A program made the position numbers and the translations under genes. A stretch of DNA of 64,000 nucleotides from Cedecea neteri (GTDB taxonomy: Bacteria > Pseudomonadota > Gammaproteobacteria > Enterobacterales > Enterobacteriaceae). Location: NCBI RefSeq assembly GCF_000758305.1, contig NZ_CP009458.1:4901437-4965436 (forward strand). Reading direction: 5' to 3'. Shown piece by piece: positions 43,917 through 53,031 of this stretch. The notes beneath the pieces were generated by a model. That model was not told the origin of the DNA. It worked only from the letters and a program-made list of their open reading frames with translations, and did no database searches. Each line of letters starts with the position of its first letter. Position 1 is the stretch's first letter.

Positions 43917-45345
43917 TCTCAGGGAAAACCGGTAATTCGATACGGAAGCATACTTCCGCGCTGTTAGCGTTAATCAGGCTAAGTTTTCCGTGCATACGGC
44001 GAATGCAATCCCTGGCGATACTTAACCCCAGGCCACTTCCCTTGACGGAACCCTTCCGCTGGTGGCTGCCCTGGAAGAAAGGCTCAAAAATCATCTCTTG
44101 TTCCGTGGCCGGAATCGGCTCGCCTGTGTTCGCGACCTCAATGTAAAGCATCGCACCCACCTGCGAACTCCGGAGGTAAATGGTACCGGATTCACTGCCG
44201 TAGTGCACCGCATTGGAGTAGAGATTATCCAGTACGCTCATCAGCAGCGTCGGCTCTGCGAGGCAAGCTTTCGGGCTTAATTGCATCTCGGTATGCATCA
44301 TTTTAGCCCTTGCCGGGAGGCTGTGGGCAGAGATAACCATTTCCACGATCGGAGCCACCTCGACCCTTTCCAGGGTTACCACGCCGTCTGCCAGCTTGCG
44401 GTTATAGTCCAACAGCTGTTCAATCAGCTTTTGCAGGTGGCGACTGCTGTTGTCCAGGATGGCGACGACCTCTTTCTGGTCAGAATTGAGCGGCCCGGCA
44501 ACCTGGTCAGCAAGCAGTTCCGTCCCCTCTCTCATACTGGCGAGCGGGGTTTTTAACTCATGAGAAAGATGGCGGAGAAACTCGTGGCGCTGGGATTCAA
44601 GCCAGGACAGGCGTTCGCTGAGCCAGACAATACGCTGCCCAACGGAGCGCAGTTCGCGTGGCCCTTTAAATACTTCGCTGTTGCCGAGAGAGCGCCCTTC
44701 CCCCAGCCGGTTGATCATCCGTTCGATGCCTTTAACCGGGCCGATAATCATGCGGGTGAAGATGATGACCAGCCCCAGGCTGAGCAGAAACAGCACCAGG
44801 GCCTGCCAACCGAAGAACTGGCCTCGTTCGGCAATTTCCTGCTGCAGCTGCTGTCCGCGAGAGAACACCACCGTTCGCGTGGCCTGCACCATTTCAGCAT
44901 TGGTTGAGGCGAACTGCTCAAGTTGATTTGCAGCCGCTGCTTCCGGCCCGCTGTTTTTACATTTCAGTTCAGCCAGATCGCTTAAAGACTGGCTGAGCGA
45001 TTGGTAGAGTTTCGGATCGGGTAATACGGAGGCGTGGGCTTCAAGCATTTGAGCATAGCGCTGACGCTGCCCCTGATACAGCTGAGCAAGGCGCGAGTCA
45101 TCAAGCACGCAGTACTGGCGGTAGCTACGCTCCATTTCCAGCGCGACATTGGTCATCGCTTCGCTGCGGCGGGCATCGGTTAGCGTGGTGCGGTTAGTCA
45201 ACGCGGCCTGAGCGCTCAGGGCGTTAAGACTTTGCCACGCCTGCCACGCAAGCACCAGCAGCGGTACGAGCACCAGTAAAAAGGCCATCATGACAAGCTG
45301 GCGCAAAGATCGGGGGAAAAAATGCCACTGGTTCAATAGCTTCAT
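43909..45345 (-). CDS. glrK: GlrK (QseE), membrane sensor histidine kinase
   Basis: 478 residues. Two membrane segments (about 16-36 and 180-200) flank a helical periplasmic domain, followed by HAMP, a DHp helix with His262 in SHELKTPLA, and an HATPase domain (GSGLGLSIARD). Responds to envelope stress and phosphorylates GlrR. First gene of glrK-qseG-glrR-glnB and just downstream of glmY. Confidence 0.96.
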   Translation of the reverse strand: MKLLNQWHFFPRSLRQLVMMAFLLVLVPLLVLAWQAWQSLNALSAQAALTNRTTLTDARRSEAMTNVALEMERSYRQYCVLDDSRLAQLYQGQRQRYAQMLEAHASVLPDPKLYQSLSQSLSDLAELKCKNSGPEAAAANQLEQFASTNAEMVQATRTVVFSRGQQLQQEIAERGQFFGWQALVLFLLSLGLVIIFTRMIIGPVKGIERMINRLGEGRSLGNSEVFKGPRELRSVGQRIVWLSERLSWLESQRHEFLRHLSHELKTPLASMREGTELLADQVAGPLNSDQKEVVAILDNSSRHLQKLIEQLLDYNRKLADGVVTLERVEVAPIVEMVISAHSLPARAKMMHTEMQLSPKACLAEPTLLMSVLDNLYSNAVHYGSESGTIYLRSSQVGAMLYIEVANTGEPIPATEQEMIFEPFFQGSHQRKGSVKGSGLGLSIARDCIRRMHGKLSLINANSAEVCFRIELPVFPEND

Positions 45346-45410
45346 CTCACATTACCTGTATGACACGATGCTAGCCGCGATTGCGCGTGGTGGAAAGGTG
45401 CGATTCCCGG

Positions 45411-45607
45411 AAACAACAAAGGCAGGGTCAAAAACCCTGCCTTTGTTTAGGAATTAGGCGGCGCCTTACTCAACGTTTCGCCCGGAGCATGATAAGCCGC
45501 AAGGCATTTATCAAAAAATCGGACGGCAGGCACCTTTTTGTGCGTCATTCGGCGGTTTATGTAGTCTGTCTGAAAAGACGCTGACATAAGAGATTGAATG
45601 AGCCACT
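45411..45607 (-). ncRNA. glmY: GlmY small RNA
   Basis: Sits between purL and glrK like E. coli glmY and begins AGTGGCTCATTC, the E. coli 5' end, followed by a conserved stem (TATGTCAGCG... ACATAAACCG). Ends in a strong terminator: CAAAGGCAGGG pairs with CCCTGCCTTTG (45417-45445), then TTGTTT. Length about 197 nt. GlmY titrates RapZ, protects GlmZ and so raises glmS translation when glucosamine 6-phosphate is low. Confidence 0.9.
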
Positions 45608-45618
45608 GAGTCTTATTA

Positions 45619-45634
45619 AGCAGATATCGTGCCA
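45619..45634 (-). promoter_or_regulatory. Sigma-54 promoter of glmY
   Basis: TGGCACGATATCTGCT on the minus strand fits the -24/-12 consensus TGGCAC-N5-TTGC with one change. The GC of -12 lies 12-13 bases before the GlmY 5' end at 45607. Confidence 0.88.
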
Positions 45635-45722
45635 ATATTGCGAGAAACTATTTAATCCATTGTTTTTATTATAGTTAATGACAATAGACAGAAGATATAT
45701 TATGCGTAATTTTTGTTCTGAG

Positions 45723-45740
45723 TGTCGCCATTTCACAACA
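45723..45740. promoter_or_regulatory. GlrR box, promoter-proximal
   Basis: TGTC-N10-AACA, one mismatch from the TGTC-N10-GACA box bound by GlrR; about 125 bases upstream of the GlmY start. Confidence 0.7.
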
Positions 45741-45785
45741 CTCTTAAACCATCTCAATCACCCCATTAAAAATCAATGAGTTAAA

Positions 45786-45803
45786 TGTCTCTTTTTGGCG
45801 ACA
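45786..45803. promoter_or_regulatory. GlrR box, middle
   Basis: Perfect TGTC-N10-GACA, about 187 bases upstream of the GlmY start. The AT-rich stretch between boxes and promoter would suit IHF bending. Confidence 0.82.
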
Positions 45804-45818
45804 CATTAAAAACAAGAG

Positions 45819-45836
45819 TGTCGGGGTTTAGTGACA
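45819..45836. promoter_or_regulatory. GlrR box, distal
   Basis: Perfect TGTC-N10-GACA, 33 bases from the middle box; the REP-like element begins only eight bases further on. Confidence 0.82.
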
Positions 45837-45843
45837 AAAAAAG

Positions 45844-46038
45844 CCCCTCACCCTGGCCCTCTCCCCAAAGGGGAGAGGGAACTGGATCGGAGCCTGTCTG
45901 GTATTTCCTACCCTATGAAAGCAAGGAACTGGATCGGAGCCTGTCTGCTATTTCCTACCCTATGAAAGCAAGGGATTGGATCGGAGCCTTTCCCCTATTT
46001 TCCCCCTCTCCCTTTTAGGGAGAGGGTCGGGGTGAGGG
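45844..46038. repeat. REP-like element with three-unit 47-bp tandem core (glmY-purL gap)
   Basis: Outer arms CCCCTCACCCTGGCCCTCTC and, at the right end, GGGAGAGGGTCGGGGTGAGG. Between them the unit AACTGGATCGGAGCCTGTCT... starts at 45880, 45927 and 45974, an exact 47-base period; the last copy is partial. The core is unrelated in sequence to the 36-bp core of the 10424 element. With glmY and its control sites it fills the 696-base gap between glrK and purL and ends three bases before the purL stop codon. Confidence 0.88.
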
Positions 46039-46041
46039 TAA

Positions 46042-49000
46042 TCAGCCCAGTTGCTTACGCGCGTTACGGAAAATACGCATCCACGGGCTGTCTTCGCCCC
46101 ACTCTGCCGGGTGCCAGGAATTACTCACGGTGCGGAACACGCGCTCAGGGTGCGGCATCATGATGGTGACGCGCCCGCTTTCGTTGCTCACCGCAGTGAT
46201 CCCGTTCGGTGAACCGTTCGGGTTAGCCGGGTAGGTTTCGGTCACGTTCGCGAAGTTATCCACGAAGCGCAGCGCCACCAGCCCTTTGCTTTCAAGCGCG
46301 GCGAGATGAGCGGCATCACGCACTTCCACACGACCTTCGCCGTGAGAAACCGCGATAGGCATATGGGAACCGGCCATGCCCTGCAGCAGCAGCGACGGGC
46401 TGGAGGTCACCTCAACCAGGCTGAAGCGCGCTTCAAAGCGATCGGACTGGTTACGCACGAAGCGCGGCCACAAATCACTGCCTGGGATCAGCTCACGCAG
46501 GTTAGACATCATCTGGCAGCCGTTACAAACGCCAAGCGCCAGGGTTTCCGGGCGATGGAAGAAAGTTTCAAACTCATCGCGCACGCGAGCGTTGAACAGA
46601 ATGGACTTCGCCCAGCCCTCACCCGCGCCCAGCACGTCACCATAAGAGAAGCCGCCGCACGCCACCAGCGTGTGGAAGCTTTCCAGCCCGGTACGGCCCG
46701 CCAGCAGGTCGCTCATATGCACGTCGATGGCGTCAAAGCCCGCACGGTGGAAGGCAGCCGCCATCTCAACGTGGGAGTTAACGCCCTGCTCACGCAGGAT
46801 GGCCACTTTAGGACGCGCGCCCGTCGCGATAAACGGCGCCGCAATATCTTCTTTGATATCGAAGCTCAGCTTCACGTTCAGGCCAGGATCGTTATCGTTC
46901 GCCTTGGCGTTGTGCTCTTCATCCGCGCAGTCTGGATTGTCGCGCAGGCGCTGCATCTGCCAGGTGGTTTCTGCCCACCACATACGCAGCGTGGTGCGGC
47001 TTTCGCTGAACACCGCGTGTCCGTCAGCGCTAATGGTGAAGCGGTCACCTTCGACAGCTTTACCGAGGTAATGCACGCAGTCTGCCAGGCCGTGCTTAGC
47101 CAGCAGCGCCTCAACGGCCTCGCGATCTTCCGCGCGAACCTGGATCACGCCGCCCAGCTCTTCGTTAAACAATGCGGCCAGGCGATCGTTGCCGAGACCG
47201 GCAATATCAACCTCAACGCCGCAGTGGCCGGTAAAGGCCATTTCAGCCAGGGTCACCAGCAGCCCGCCGTCGGAGCGGTCGTGCCAGGCCAGCAGTTTGC
47301 GATCCGCCACCAGCGCCTGCATCGCGTCCCAGAAGCCTTTCAACTGCTCAACGCTGCGAACATCCGCAGGCTTGTCGCCCAGCTGGCGGTATACCTGAGA
47401 CAGAGCGGTCGCGCCCAGCGCATTATGGCCTTTACCTAAATCGATCAGCAGCAGGGCGTTGTCTTCGGTGCTCAGCTGCGGCGTCACGGTGCCACGCACG
47501 TCTTCCACGCGGGCAAACGCAGTGATCACCAGCGACAGCGGAGAAGTCATCTCGCGCTGCTCGTTACCTTCCTGCCAGCGGGTTTTCATCGACATAGAGT
47601 CTTTGCCCACCGGAATGGTGATCCCCAGCGCCGGGCAAAGCTCTTCGCCCACGGCTTTAACCGCTTCATACAGACCGGCGTCTTCGCCAGGATGACCGGC
47701 TGCGGCCATCCAGTTTGCGGACAGCTTAATGCGCTTCAGCGAGCCAATTTGGGTCGCGGCGATGTTGGTTAAGGCTTCGCCCACGGCCAGACGGCCGGAT
47801 GCCGCGAAGTCCAACAACGCTACTGGCGCACGTTCACCGATAGACATCGCTTCACCGTAGTAGCTGTCCAGGCTGGCGGTAGTCACCGCGCAGTTGGCGA
47901 CAGGGATTTGCCACGGGCCAACCATCTGATCGCGGGACACCATACCGGTTACCGTGCGGTCGCCGATGGTCACGAGGAAGGTTTTTTCAGCCACTGTTGG
48001 CAAGTGCAGAACGCGTTTCACCGCATCGGCAATAGAAATTTCGCTGCTGTTGAAGGCATCGCCTTTGGCTTTCAGCGTCTCGACGTTGCGCTCCATCTTC
48101 GGCGTTTTGCCCAGCAGCACGTCCAGCGGCATGTCGATAGGCTGGTTATCAAAGTGGCTGTCGTTGAGCGTCAGGTGCTGTTCGGTGGTAGCTTCACCGA
48201 TCACCGCATACGGCGCGCGCTCGCGGCGGCAAAGTTCATCAAACAGCGGCAGCTGCTCTGGCGCAACGGCCAGTACATAGCGCTCCTGAGATTCGTTACA
48301 CCAGACTTCGAGCGGGCTCATACCCGGTTCGTCGTTAAGAATATCGCGCAGCTCGAAGCGGCCACCACGTCCACCGTCGCTGACCAGCTCAGGCATGGCG
48401 TTGGACAGGCCACCCGCGCCAACGTCGTGGATAAACAGGATTGGGTTGTCGTCGCCCATCTGCCAGCAGCGGTCGATCACTTCCTGGCAGCGGCGTTCCA
48501 TTTCCGGGTTGTCGCGCTGCACGGAAGCAAAATCTAAATCCGCATCGGACTGGCCGGAAGCCATCGACGAAGCCGCCCCGCCGCCCAGGCCAATGTTCAT
48601 TGCCGGGCCGCCCAGCACAATCAGCTTGGCGCCAGGGGTGATTTCGCCCTTCTGGACGTGGTCGGCACGGATGTTGCCGATCCCGCCCGCGAGCATGATA
48701 GGTTTGTGGTAGCCGCGCAGCTCCACGCCATTGTGGCTGTTCACCTGCTCTTCGTAAGTACGGAAGTAGCCGGTCAGCGCTGGACGGCCAAATTCGTTGT
48801 TAAACGCCGCCCCGCCCAGAGGGCCTTCGGTCATGATATCCAGCGCGGTAACGATGCGGTCTGGCTTACCGAAATCCTGCTCCCACGGCTGTTCGAAGCC
48901 CGGAATACGCAGGTTAGACACGGAGAAGCCCACCAGGCCCGCTTTTGGCTTGGCACCGCGTCCGGTCGCGCCTTCGTCGCGAATTTCACCGCCGGAGCCG

Positions 49001-49929
49001 GTTGCCGCGCCAGGCCACGGAGAGATGGCCGTCGGGTGGTTGTGGGTTTCAACCTTCATCAGGATATGCGCGTCTTCCTGGTGGAAGTCATAGCGCCCCG
49101 CTTCACGATCGGCGAAGAAGCGGCCGACGGCGGAACCTTCCATCACCGCGGCGTTGTCTTTATAGGCAGACAGCACGTAATCCGGCGTTTTCTCGAAGGT
49201 ATTTTTGATCATTTTGAACAGCGATTTTGGCTGTTTCTGCCCGTCAATAATCCAGTCGGCGTTAAAGATCTTATGGCGGCAGTGCTCGGAGTTCGCCTGA
49301 GCAAACATGTACAGTTCGATGTCGTTCGGGTTACGACCAAGCTTGTTGAACGCATCCTGCAGGTAGTCGATTTCGTCTTCCGCCAGCGCCAGGCCAAGGC
49401 GAATGTTCGCTTCTACCAGCGCATCGCGCCCTTTCCCGAGCAGATCAACGCTCTGCACCGGAGCCGGTTGCTGCTGGGTAAACAGCTGCTGCGCATCGTT
49501 CAGAGAGGTAAACACGCTCTCCATCATGCGGTCGTGCAGCAGGGCTGCCACGTCCTGCAACTGCTCAGCAGTCAGCGTACTGCCGGAAACGTACCAGGCC
49601 ACGCCGCGCTCAAGGCGCTTAATCTGCGGCAGGTCACAGTTGTGGGCGATATCGGTAGCTTTAGAAGACCAGGGGGAGATGGTGCCAGGGCGCGGGGTCA
49701 CTAACAGCAGGGAGCCTTCCGGCGCATGCTCTGCGAGGGTTGGACCATACTTCAACAGCCGCTGCAGGCGGGCAAGCTCGTCGGCGTTCAGCGGTGCCTC
49801 GAGGTCGGCAAAATGAACATACTCGGCATAAATATCGCTTACCGGGAGGTTAGCATCGTTGAAACGGGCCAGGAGTTTGTTAATACGAAATGCCGAAAGA
49901 GCAGGCGAACCACGCAGAATTTCCATCAT
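46042..49929 (-). CDS. purL: Phosphoribosylformylglycinamidine synthase
   Basis: Large FGAM synthase, 1295 residues, exactly the E. coli length, fourth step of purine synthesis. N-terminal domain, two AIRS-type halves (HNHPTAISPWPGAATG), and a C-terminal glutaminase with the nucleophile in LGVCNGCQMM. Starts MMEILRGSPALS. A PurR site lies 68 bases upstream. Divergent from mltF. Confidence 0.98.
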   Translation of the reverse strand: MMEILRGSPALSAFRINKLLARFNDANLPVSDIYAEYVHFADLEAPLNADELARLQRLLKYGPTLAEHAPEGSLLLVTPRPGTISPWSSKATDIAHNCDLPQIKRLERGVAWYVSGSTLTAEQLQDVAALLHDRMMESVFTSLNDAQQLFTQQQPAPVQSVDLLGKGRDALVEANIRLGLALAEDEIDYLQDAFNKLGRNPNDIELYMFAQANSEHCRHKIFNADWIIDGQKQPKSLFKMIKNTFEKTPDYVLSAYKDNAAVMEGSAVGRFFADREAGRYDFHQEDAHILMKVETHNHPTAISPWPGAATGSGGEIRDEGATGRGAKPKAGLVGFSVSNLRIPGFEQPWEQDFGKPDRIVTALDIMTEGPLGGAAFNNEFGRPALTGYFRTYEEQVNSHNGVELRGYHKPIMLAGGIGNIRADHVQKGEITPGAKLIVLGGPAMNIGLGGGAASSMASGQSDADLDFASVQRDNPEMERRCQEVIDRCWQMGDDNPILFIHDVGAGGLSNAMPELVSDGGRGGRFELRDILNDEPGMSPLEVWCNESQERYVLAVAPEQLPLFDELCRRERAPYAVIGEATTEQHLTLNDSHFDNQPIDMPLDVLLGKTPKMERNVETLKAKGDAFNSSEISIADAVKRVLHLPTVAEKTFLVTIGDRTVTGMVSRDQMVGPWQIPVANCAVTTASLDSYYGEAMSIGERAPVALLDFAASGRLAVGEALTNIAATQIGSLKRIKLSANWMAAAGHPGEDAGLYEAVKAVGEELCPALGITIPVGKDSMSMKTRWQEGNEQREMTSPLSLVITAFARVEDVRGTVTPQLSTEDNALLLIDLGKGHNALGATALSQVYRQLGDKPADVRSVEQLKGFWDAMQALVADRKLLAWHDRSDGGLLVTLAEMAFTGHCGVEVDIAGLGNDRLAALFNEELGGVIQVRAEDREAVEALLAKHGLADCVHYLGKAVEGDRFTISADGHAVFSESRTTLRMWWAETTWQMQRLRDNPDCADEEHNAKANDNDPGLNVKLSFDIKEDIAAPFIATGARPKVAILREQGVNSHVEMAAAFHRAGFDAIDVHMSDLLAGRTGLESFHTLVACGGFSYGDVLGAGEGWAKSILFNARVRDEFETFFHRPETLALGVCNGCQMMSNLRELIPGSDLWPRFVRNQSDRFEARFSLVEVTSSPSLLLQGMAGSHMPIAVSHGEGRVEVRDAAHLAALESKGLVALRFVDNFANVTETYPANPNGSPNGITAVSNESGRVTIMMPHPERVFRTVSNSWHPAEWGEDSPWMRIFRNARKQLG

Positions 49930-49996
49930 TAAAGATCTCTCGTCTTCAGGGCGAAGGGGGGAAAACGGGCGTCATTATAGAGAATCCTCCGCCGCG

Positions 49997-50012
49997 ACGA
50001 AACCGTTTGCGT
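49997..50012. promoter_or_regulatory. PurR operator of purL
   Basis: ACGAAACCGTTTGCGT; reversed ACGCAAACGGTTTCGT, a close match to the PurR consensus and to the E. coli purL site. Lies in the 248-base purL-mltF gap, where nothing else is clear. Confidence 0.88.
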
Positions 50013-50177
50013 AGAAATAACAGCAGAAGTTTTTATTGCACGAAAAGTAAACGATATATTCTTAAAAGTTGCTTACTGGCGTTTTCTTACGCAAAATGCG
50101 CCTCATTCACTGACGGGGTTCAGACAAATCATGGTTATTGTTGGCTAAGGCTCATCCTGCTGCAGAATGTTATCTAT

Positions 50178-51728
50178 TTGAAAAGAATAAAGATTAATTA
50201 TCTGCTTATCGGTATCGTCACCTTGTTGCTGGCAGTGGCTTTATGGCCCTCCATTCCAGGTTTCAATCAAGCCGAAAACCGTATCGCCGCGATCAAAGCG
50301 CGGGGGGTTTTGCGCGTCAGTACCATTTCATCGCCGCTCACCTGGACGATGATTAACGGCAAGGCAACGGGTCTCGATTACGAGCTCGCGAAACAGTTTG
50401 CAGACTACCTGGGCGTAAAGCTATTAGTGGTCGTGCGGCCAAACATTAATGCACTGTTTGATGACCTGGATAATGACAACGCCGACCTGCTCGCCGCAGG
50501 CCTGGTGTACAACTCTCGCCGCAGCAGCGATTACCAAGCGGGACCAACCTATTATTCAGTTTCACAGCAGATGGTCTACCGCGTGGGTAGCCCGCGCCCT
50601 AAATCTCTCGGCGGCGTCAAACCTTCACAACTGGTGCTCTCTTCCGGCCAGGCCGTGGTGAGCGATCTGCAAAAGTTAAAAGAGAGTCAGTACCCCGACC
50701 TGAGCTGGAGCATCGACGCCAAACAAACCAGCAACCAGCTCTTACAGCAGGTGGTGGATGGCAATATCGCATTTACCGTCTCGGACTCCATCGCCATCAG
50801 CCTTTTCCAGCGCGTACATCCTCAACTGGCCGTTGCTCTGGACGTCACCGATGAACAGCCGGTGACCTGGTTCTCCAAACGCGATGGCGACGACAGCATG
50901 AGCGCCGCGCTGCTCGATTTCTATAATCAGATCAGCAGTGACGGGACGCTGGCAAGGGTTGAGGAAAAATACCTGGGGCATATCGGCGATTTTGATTACG
51001 TCGATACCCGAACCTTCCTGAATGCGGTGGATGCCGTTTTGCCGGAACTCCAGCCACTGTTTGAAAAGTACTCCGATGACATTGACTGGCCGCTGCTGGC
51101 CGCGATTTCCTATCAGGAATCCCACTGGGATACCCACGCGACTTCGCCGACGGGCGTGCGCGGGTTAATGATGCTGACAAAAAATACGGCCCAAAGCCTC
51201 GGCATCACCGACAGGCTGGACGCCGAACAGAGCATCAGCGGCGGCAGCCGGTATCTGAAAGATATGATGAGCAAAGTACCGGCCACGGTACCGGAATACG
51301 AGCGCATCTGGTTCGCGCTGGCGGCCTATAACATGGGCTATGCCCACATGCTGGATGCCCGCCAGCTGACGGCCAAACAGAAAGGCAACCCGGACAGCTG
51401 GGCCGATGTGAAAACACGTCTGCCGTTGCTGAGCCTGAAGCCTTATTACAGCAAAACAACCTATGGATATGCTCGTGGACACGAGGCTTACGCGTACGTG
51501 GAGAACATTCGCAAGTATCAGCTAAGTCTGGAAGGGTATTTGCAGGAGAAACAGAAGAAGGCGCTCCAGGCAGACAAGTTTGCCGAGGCTTACCCTGCGG
51601 TTGCCCCGGTTGAACTGGCTAGTCCGTCTTACGGGCCTTTTCCTTTAGGGCCTTTTTCTCCAGGCGACGAGCGCGAAAAAAATCGCTCAGCATGGCTGAG
51701 CACTCTGTCGCGAGCACCCCTTCACTGA
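50178..51728 (+). CDS. mltF: MltF, membrane-bound lytic transglycosylase F
   Basis: 516 residues from a TTG start at 50178 (LKRIKINYLL, aligning with E. coli MKKLKINYLF); upstream open sequence is leader. Signal segment, then an ABC-type solute-binding regulatory domain (about 45-265), then a family 1E transglycosylase domain with catalytic Glu314 in SYQESHWD. Cleaves peptidoglycan to anhydromuropeptides at the outer membrane. Its last 110 bases overlap the end of tadA on the other strand, so the C-terminal tail is atypical (SPSYGPFPLG). Confidence 0.93.
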   Translation: MKRIKINYLLIGIVTLLLAVALWPSIPGFNQAENRIAAIKARGVLRVSTISSPLTWTMINGKATGLDYELAKQFADYLGVKLLVVVRPNINALFDDLDNDNADLLAAGLVYNSRRSSDYQAGPTYYSVSQQMVYRVGSPRPKSLGGVKPSQLVLSSGQAVVSDLQKLKESQYPDLSWSIDAKQTSNQLLQQVVDGNIAFTVSDSIAISLFQRVHPQLAVALDVTDEQPVTWFSKRDGDDSMSAALLDFYNQISSDGTLARVEEKYLGHIGDFDYVDTRTFLNAVDAVLPELQPLFEKYSDDIDWPLLAAISYQESHWDTHATSPTGVRGLMMLTKNTAQSLGITDRLDAEQSISGGSRYLKDMMSKVPATVPEYERIWFALAAYNMGYAHMLDARQLTAKQKGNPDSWADVKTRLPLLSLKPYYSKTTYGYARGHEAYAYVENIRKYQLSLEGYLQEKQKKALQADKFAEAYPAVAPVELASPSYGPFPLGPFSPGDEREKNRSAWLSTLSRAPLH

Positions 51729-52122
51729 CCTGCACCTGATGGTTCATGCCGGGGTGGCCGAGCACGTCCATCAGCGAGCCTATCGCCCCGGTTTTAGCGT
51801 CACGCGCCCCAAACACTAAATGGCCAATGCGGCTATGCACCATCGCGCCTGCGCACATGACGCAGGGTTCAAGCGTGACGTAGAGCGTGGTATCCAACAG
51901 ACGGTAATTTTGCAGTACCAGCCCGCCCTGGCGCAGCGCCATGATCTCCGCGTGCGCCGTAGGATCGTGGCGACCTATCGGGCGATTCCAGCCTTCACCT
52001 ATGACCTGATTATTGTGTACCAGCACCGCACCGACGGGCACTTCCCCTTCATCCCAGGCTCGCTGAGCGAGGGTCAGAGCGTGGCGCATCCAGTGTTCAT
52101 GGGTAAATTCTGTGTCTGACAC
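51619..52122 (-). CDS. tadA: TadA, tRNA-specific adenosine deaminase
   Basis: 167 residues, the E. coli length, from a GTG at 52122 (VSDTEFTHEHW) with GGAG nine bases upstream; a 19-codon upstream extension is rejected. Zinc site: His57 and Glu59 in HAEIM, Cys87 and Cys90 in PCVMC. Makes inosine 34 in tRNA-Arg; essential in E. coli. Converges with mltF with a 110-base overlap. Confidence 0.95.
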   Translation of the reverse strand: MSDTEFTHEHWMRHALTLAQRAWDEGEVPVGAVLVHNNQVIGEGWNRPIGRHDPTAHAEIMALRQGGLVLQNYRLLDTTLYVTLEPCVMCAGAMVHSRIGHLVFGARDAKTGAIGSLMDVLGHPGMNHQVQVSEGVLATECSAMLSDFFRARRLEKKALKEKARKTD

Positions 52123-52185
52123 AATGCTCTCCGCGGCAAAAGTGGGCGGCGCATTATACACACCGCTTAACGGATTCAAAACGCC

Positions 52186-52824
52186 TCACTCGAGCTGCTG
52201 CAGCTCTCCCTGAGGCGTGACGCGCCAGCGGTGCTCGCAGAAATACAGCAAGGGATTATCCTGATGGCTGTCGCTATAGCCGCTGTAGAGCCGCAGCGGC
52301 GCGCCGAGATGCTGCTCCAGCTGAACCACTTTTTCATGACCGAGACAGCGCAGGGTCAGGATCCACCCGCCGTGAGCCCGTGCAATCTGGCTGGCAATCA
52401 CCTTCACTTCCGGCAACCACGGAGTATCAAAGTAGACTTTCTCCACCAGCGGCTGCGGCGAGCCGGTAATCAGCCAGACGTCAGCATCCGGGCTGTGCAG
52501 GTAATCCGTGAGGCGCTGCTGGACGACGGGGAATGCCCTCACCTTCTGCCGAAACCAGGCGACAAATTCGCTTTGCAGCCGCTGAAGCCGGGTCTCGCTG
52601 CGCCCAAACGTAATGCCCCATAACAGCAGGCTCATTGGCTGACGGGCTGCGCTCCCTTTGATCAGCATCATGCCGCCAATCAACGGCAGCAAGATAATAA
52701 CCAACGGCACGTTAAGCGGCAGGCGGCGCAGGAGATAAAACAGGAAGCTGCCGAACATGTCCTGCTGATGCAAGGTGCCATCCAGGTCAAAAAAGATGAC
52801 GCGGCGCGGGTGATGAGGTGTCAA
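52186..52824 (-). CDS. pgpC: PgpC, phosphatidylglycerophosphatase C
   Basis: HAD-family membrane phosphatase (YfhB), 212 residues, that dephosphorylates phosphatidylglycerol phosphate. HAD motif 1 FFDLDGTL near 11-18, a membrane segment at about 38-56, motif 2 LITGSPQP, motif 3 region GHEKV. The start is a TTG at 52824 with AGGAG six bases upstream (AAAGGAGCCTGAATTG). Confidence 0.93.
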   Translation of the reverse strand: MTPHHPRRVIFFDLDGTLHQQDMFGSFLFYLLRRLPLNVPLVIILLPLIGGMMLIKGSAARQPMSLLLWGITFGRSETRLQRLQSEFVAWFRQKVRAFPVVQQRLTDYLHSPDADVWLITGSPQPLVEKVYFDTPWLPEVKVIASQIARAHGGWILTLRCLGHEKVVQLEQHLGAPLRLYSGYSDSHQDNPLLYFCEHRWRVTPQGELQQLE

Positions 52825-53031
52825 TTCAGGCTCCTTTAGGACTCGCGTTCACAAAACGACGCAAACTAAAGCCTAACAGATAGCCTCGTGGTTTTCCGCG
52901 CGCCTTCCTGGCTGGCAGGTTGAACACAACAGAATATTTAATTCGGCAACATTGCTCTATAATGGAATTTATAATTCGCTCAGATGCTTACCAGAGTAAG
53001 TCGTTATCAGAAGTGCCGCCCCGGAGGTGAA

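Noticed and set aside
46306..49704. Long open frames on the plus strand within purL
   Set aside because: Antisense shadows of a GC-rich gene; no ribosome sites or known domains.
49890..50177. MltF start near the purL start
   Set aside because: The upstream 96 codons cover the purL promoter and PurR site and have no family likeness; the TTG at 50178 fits.
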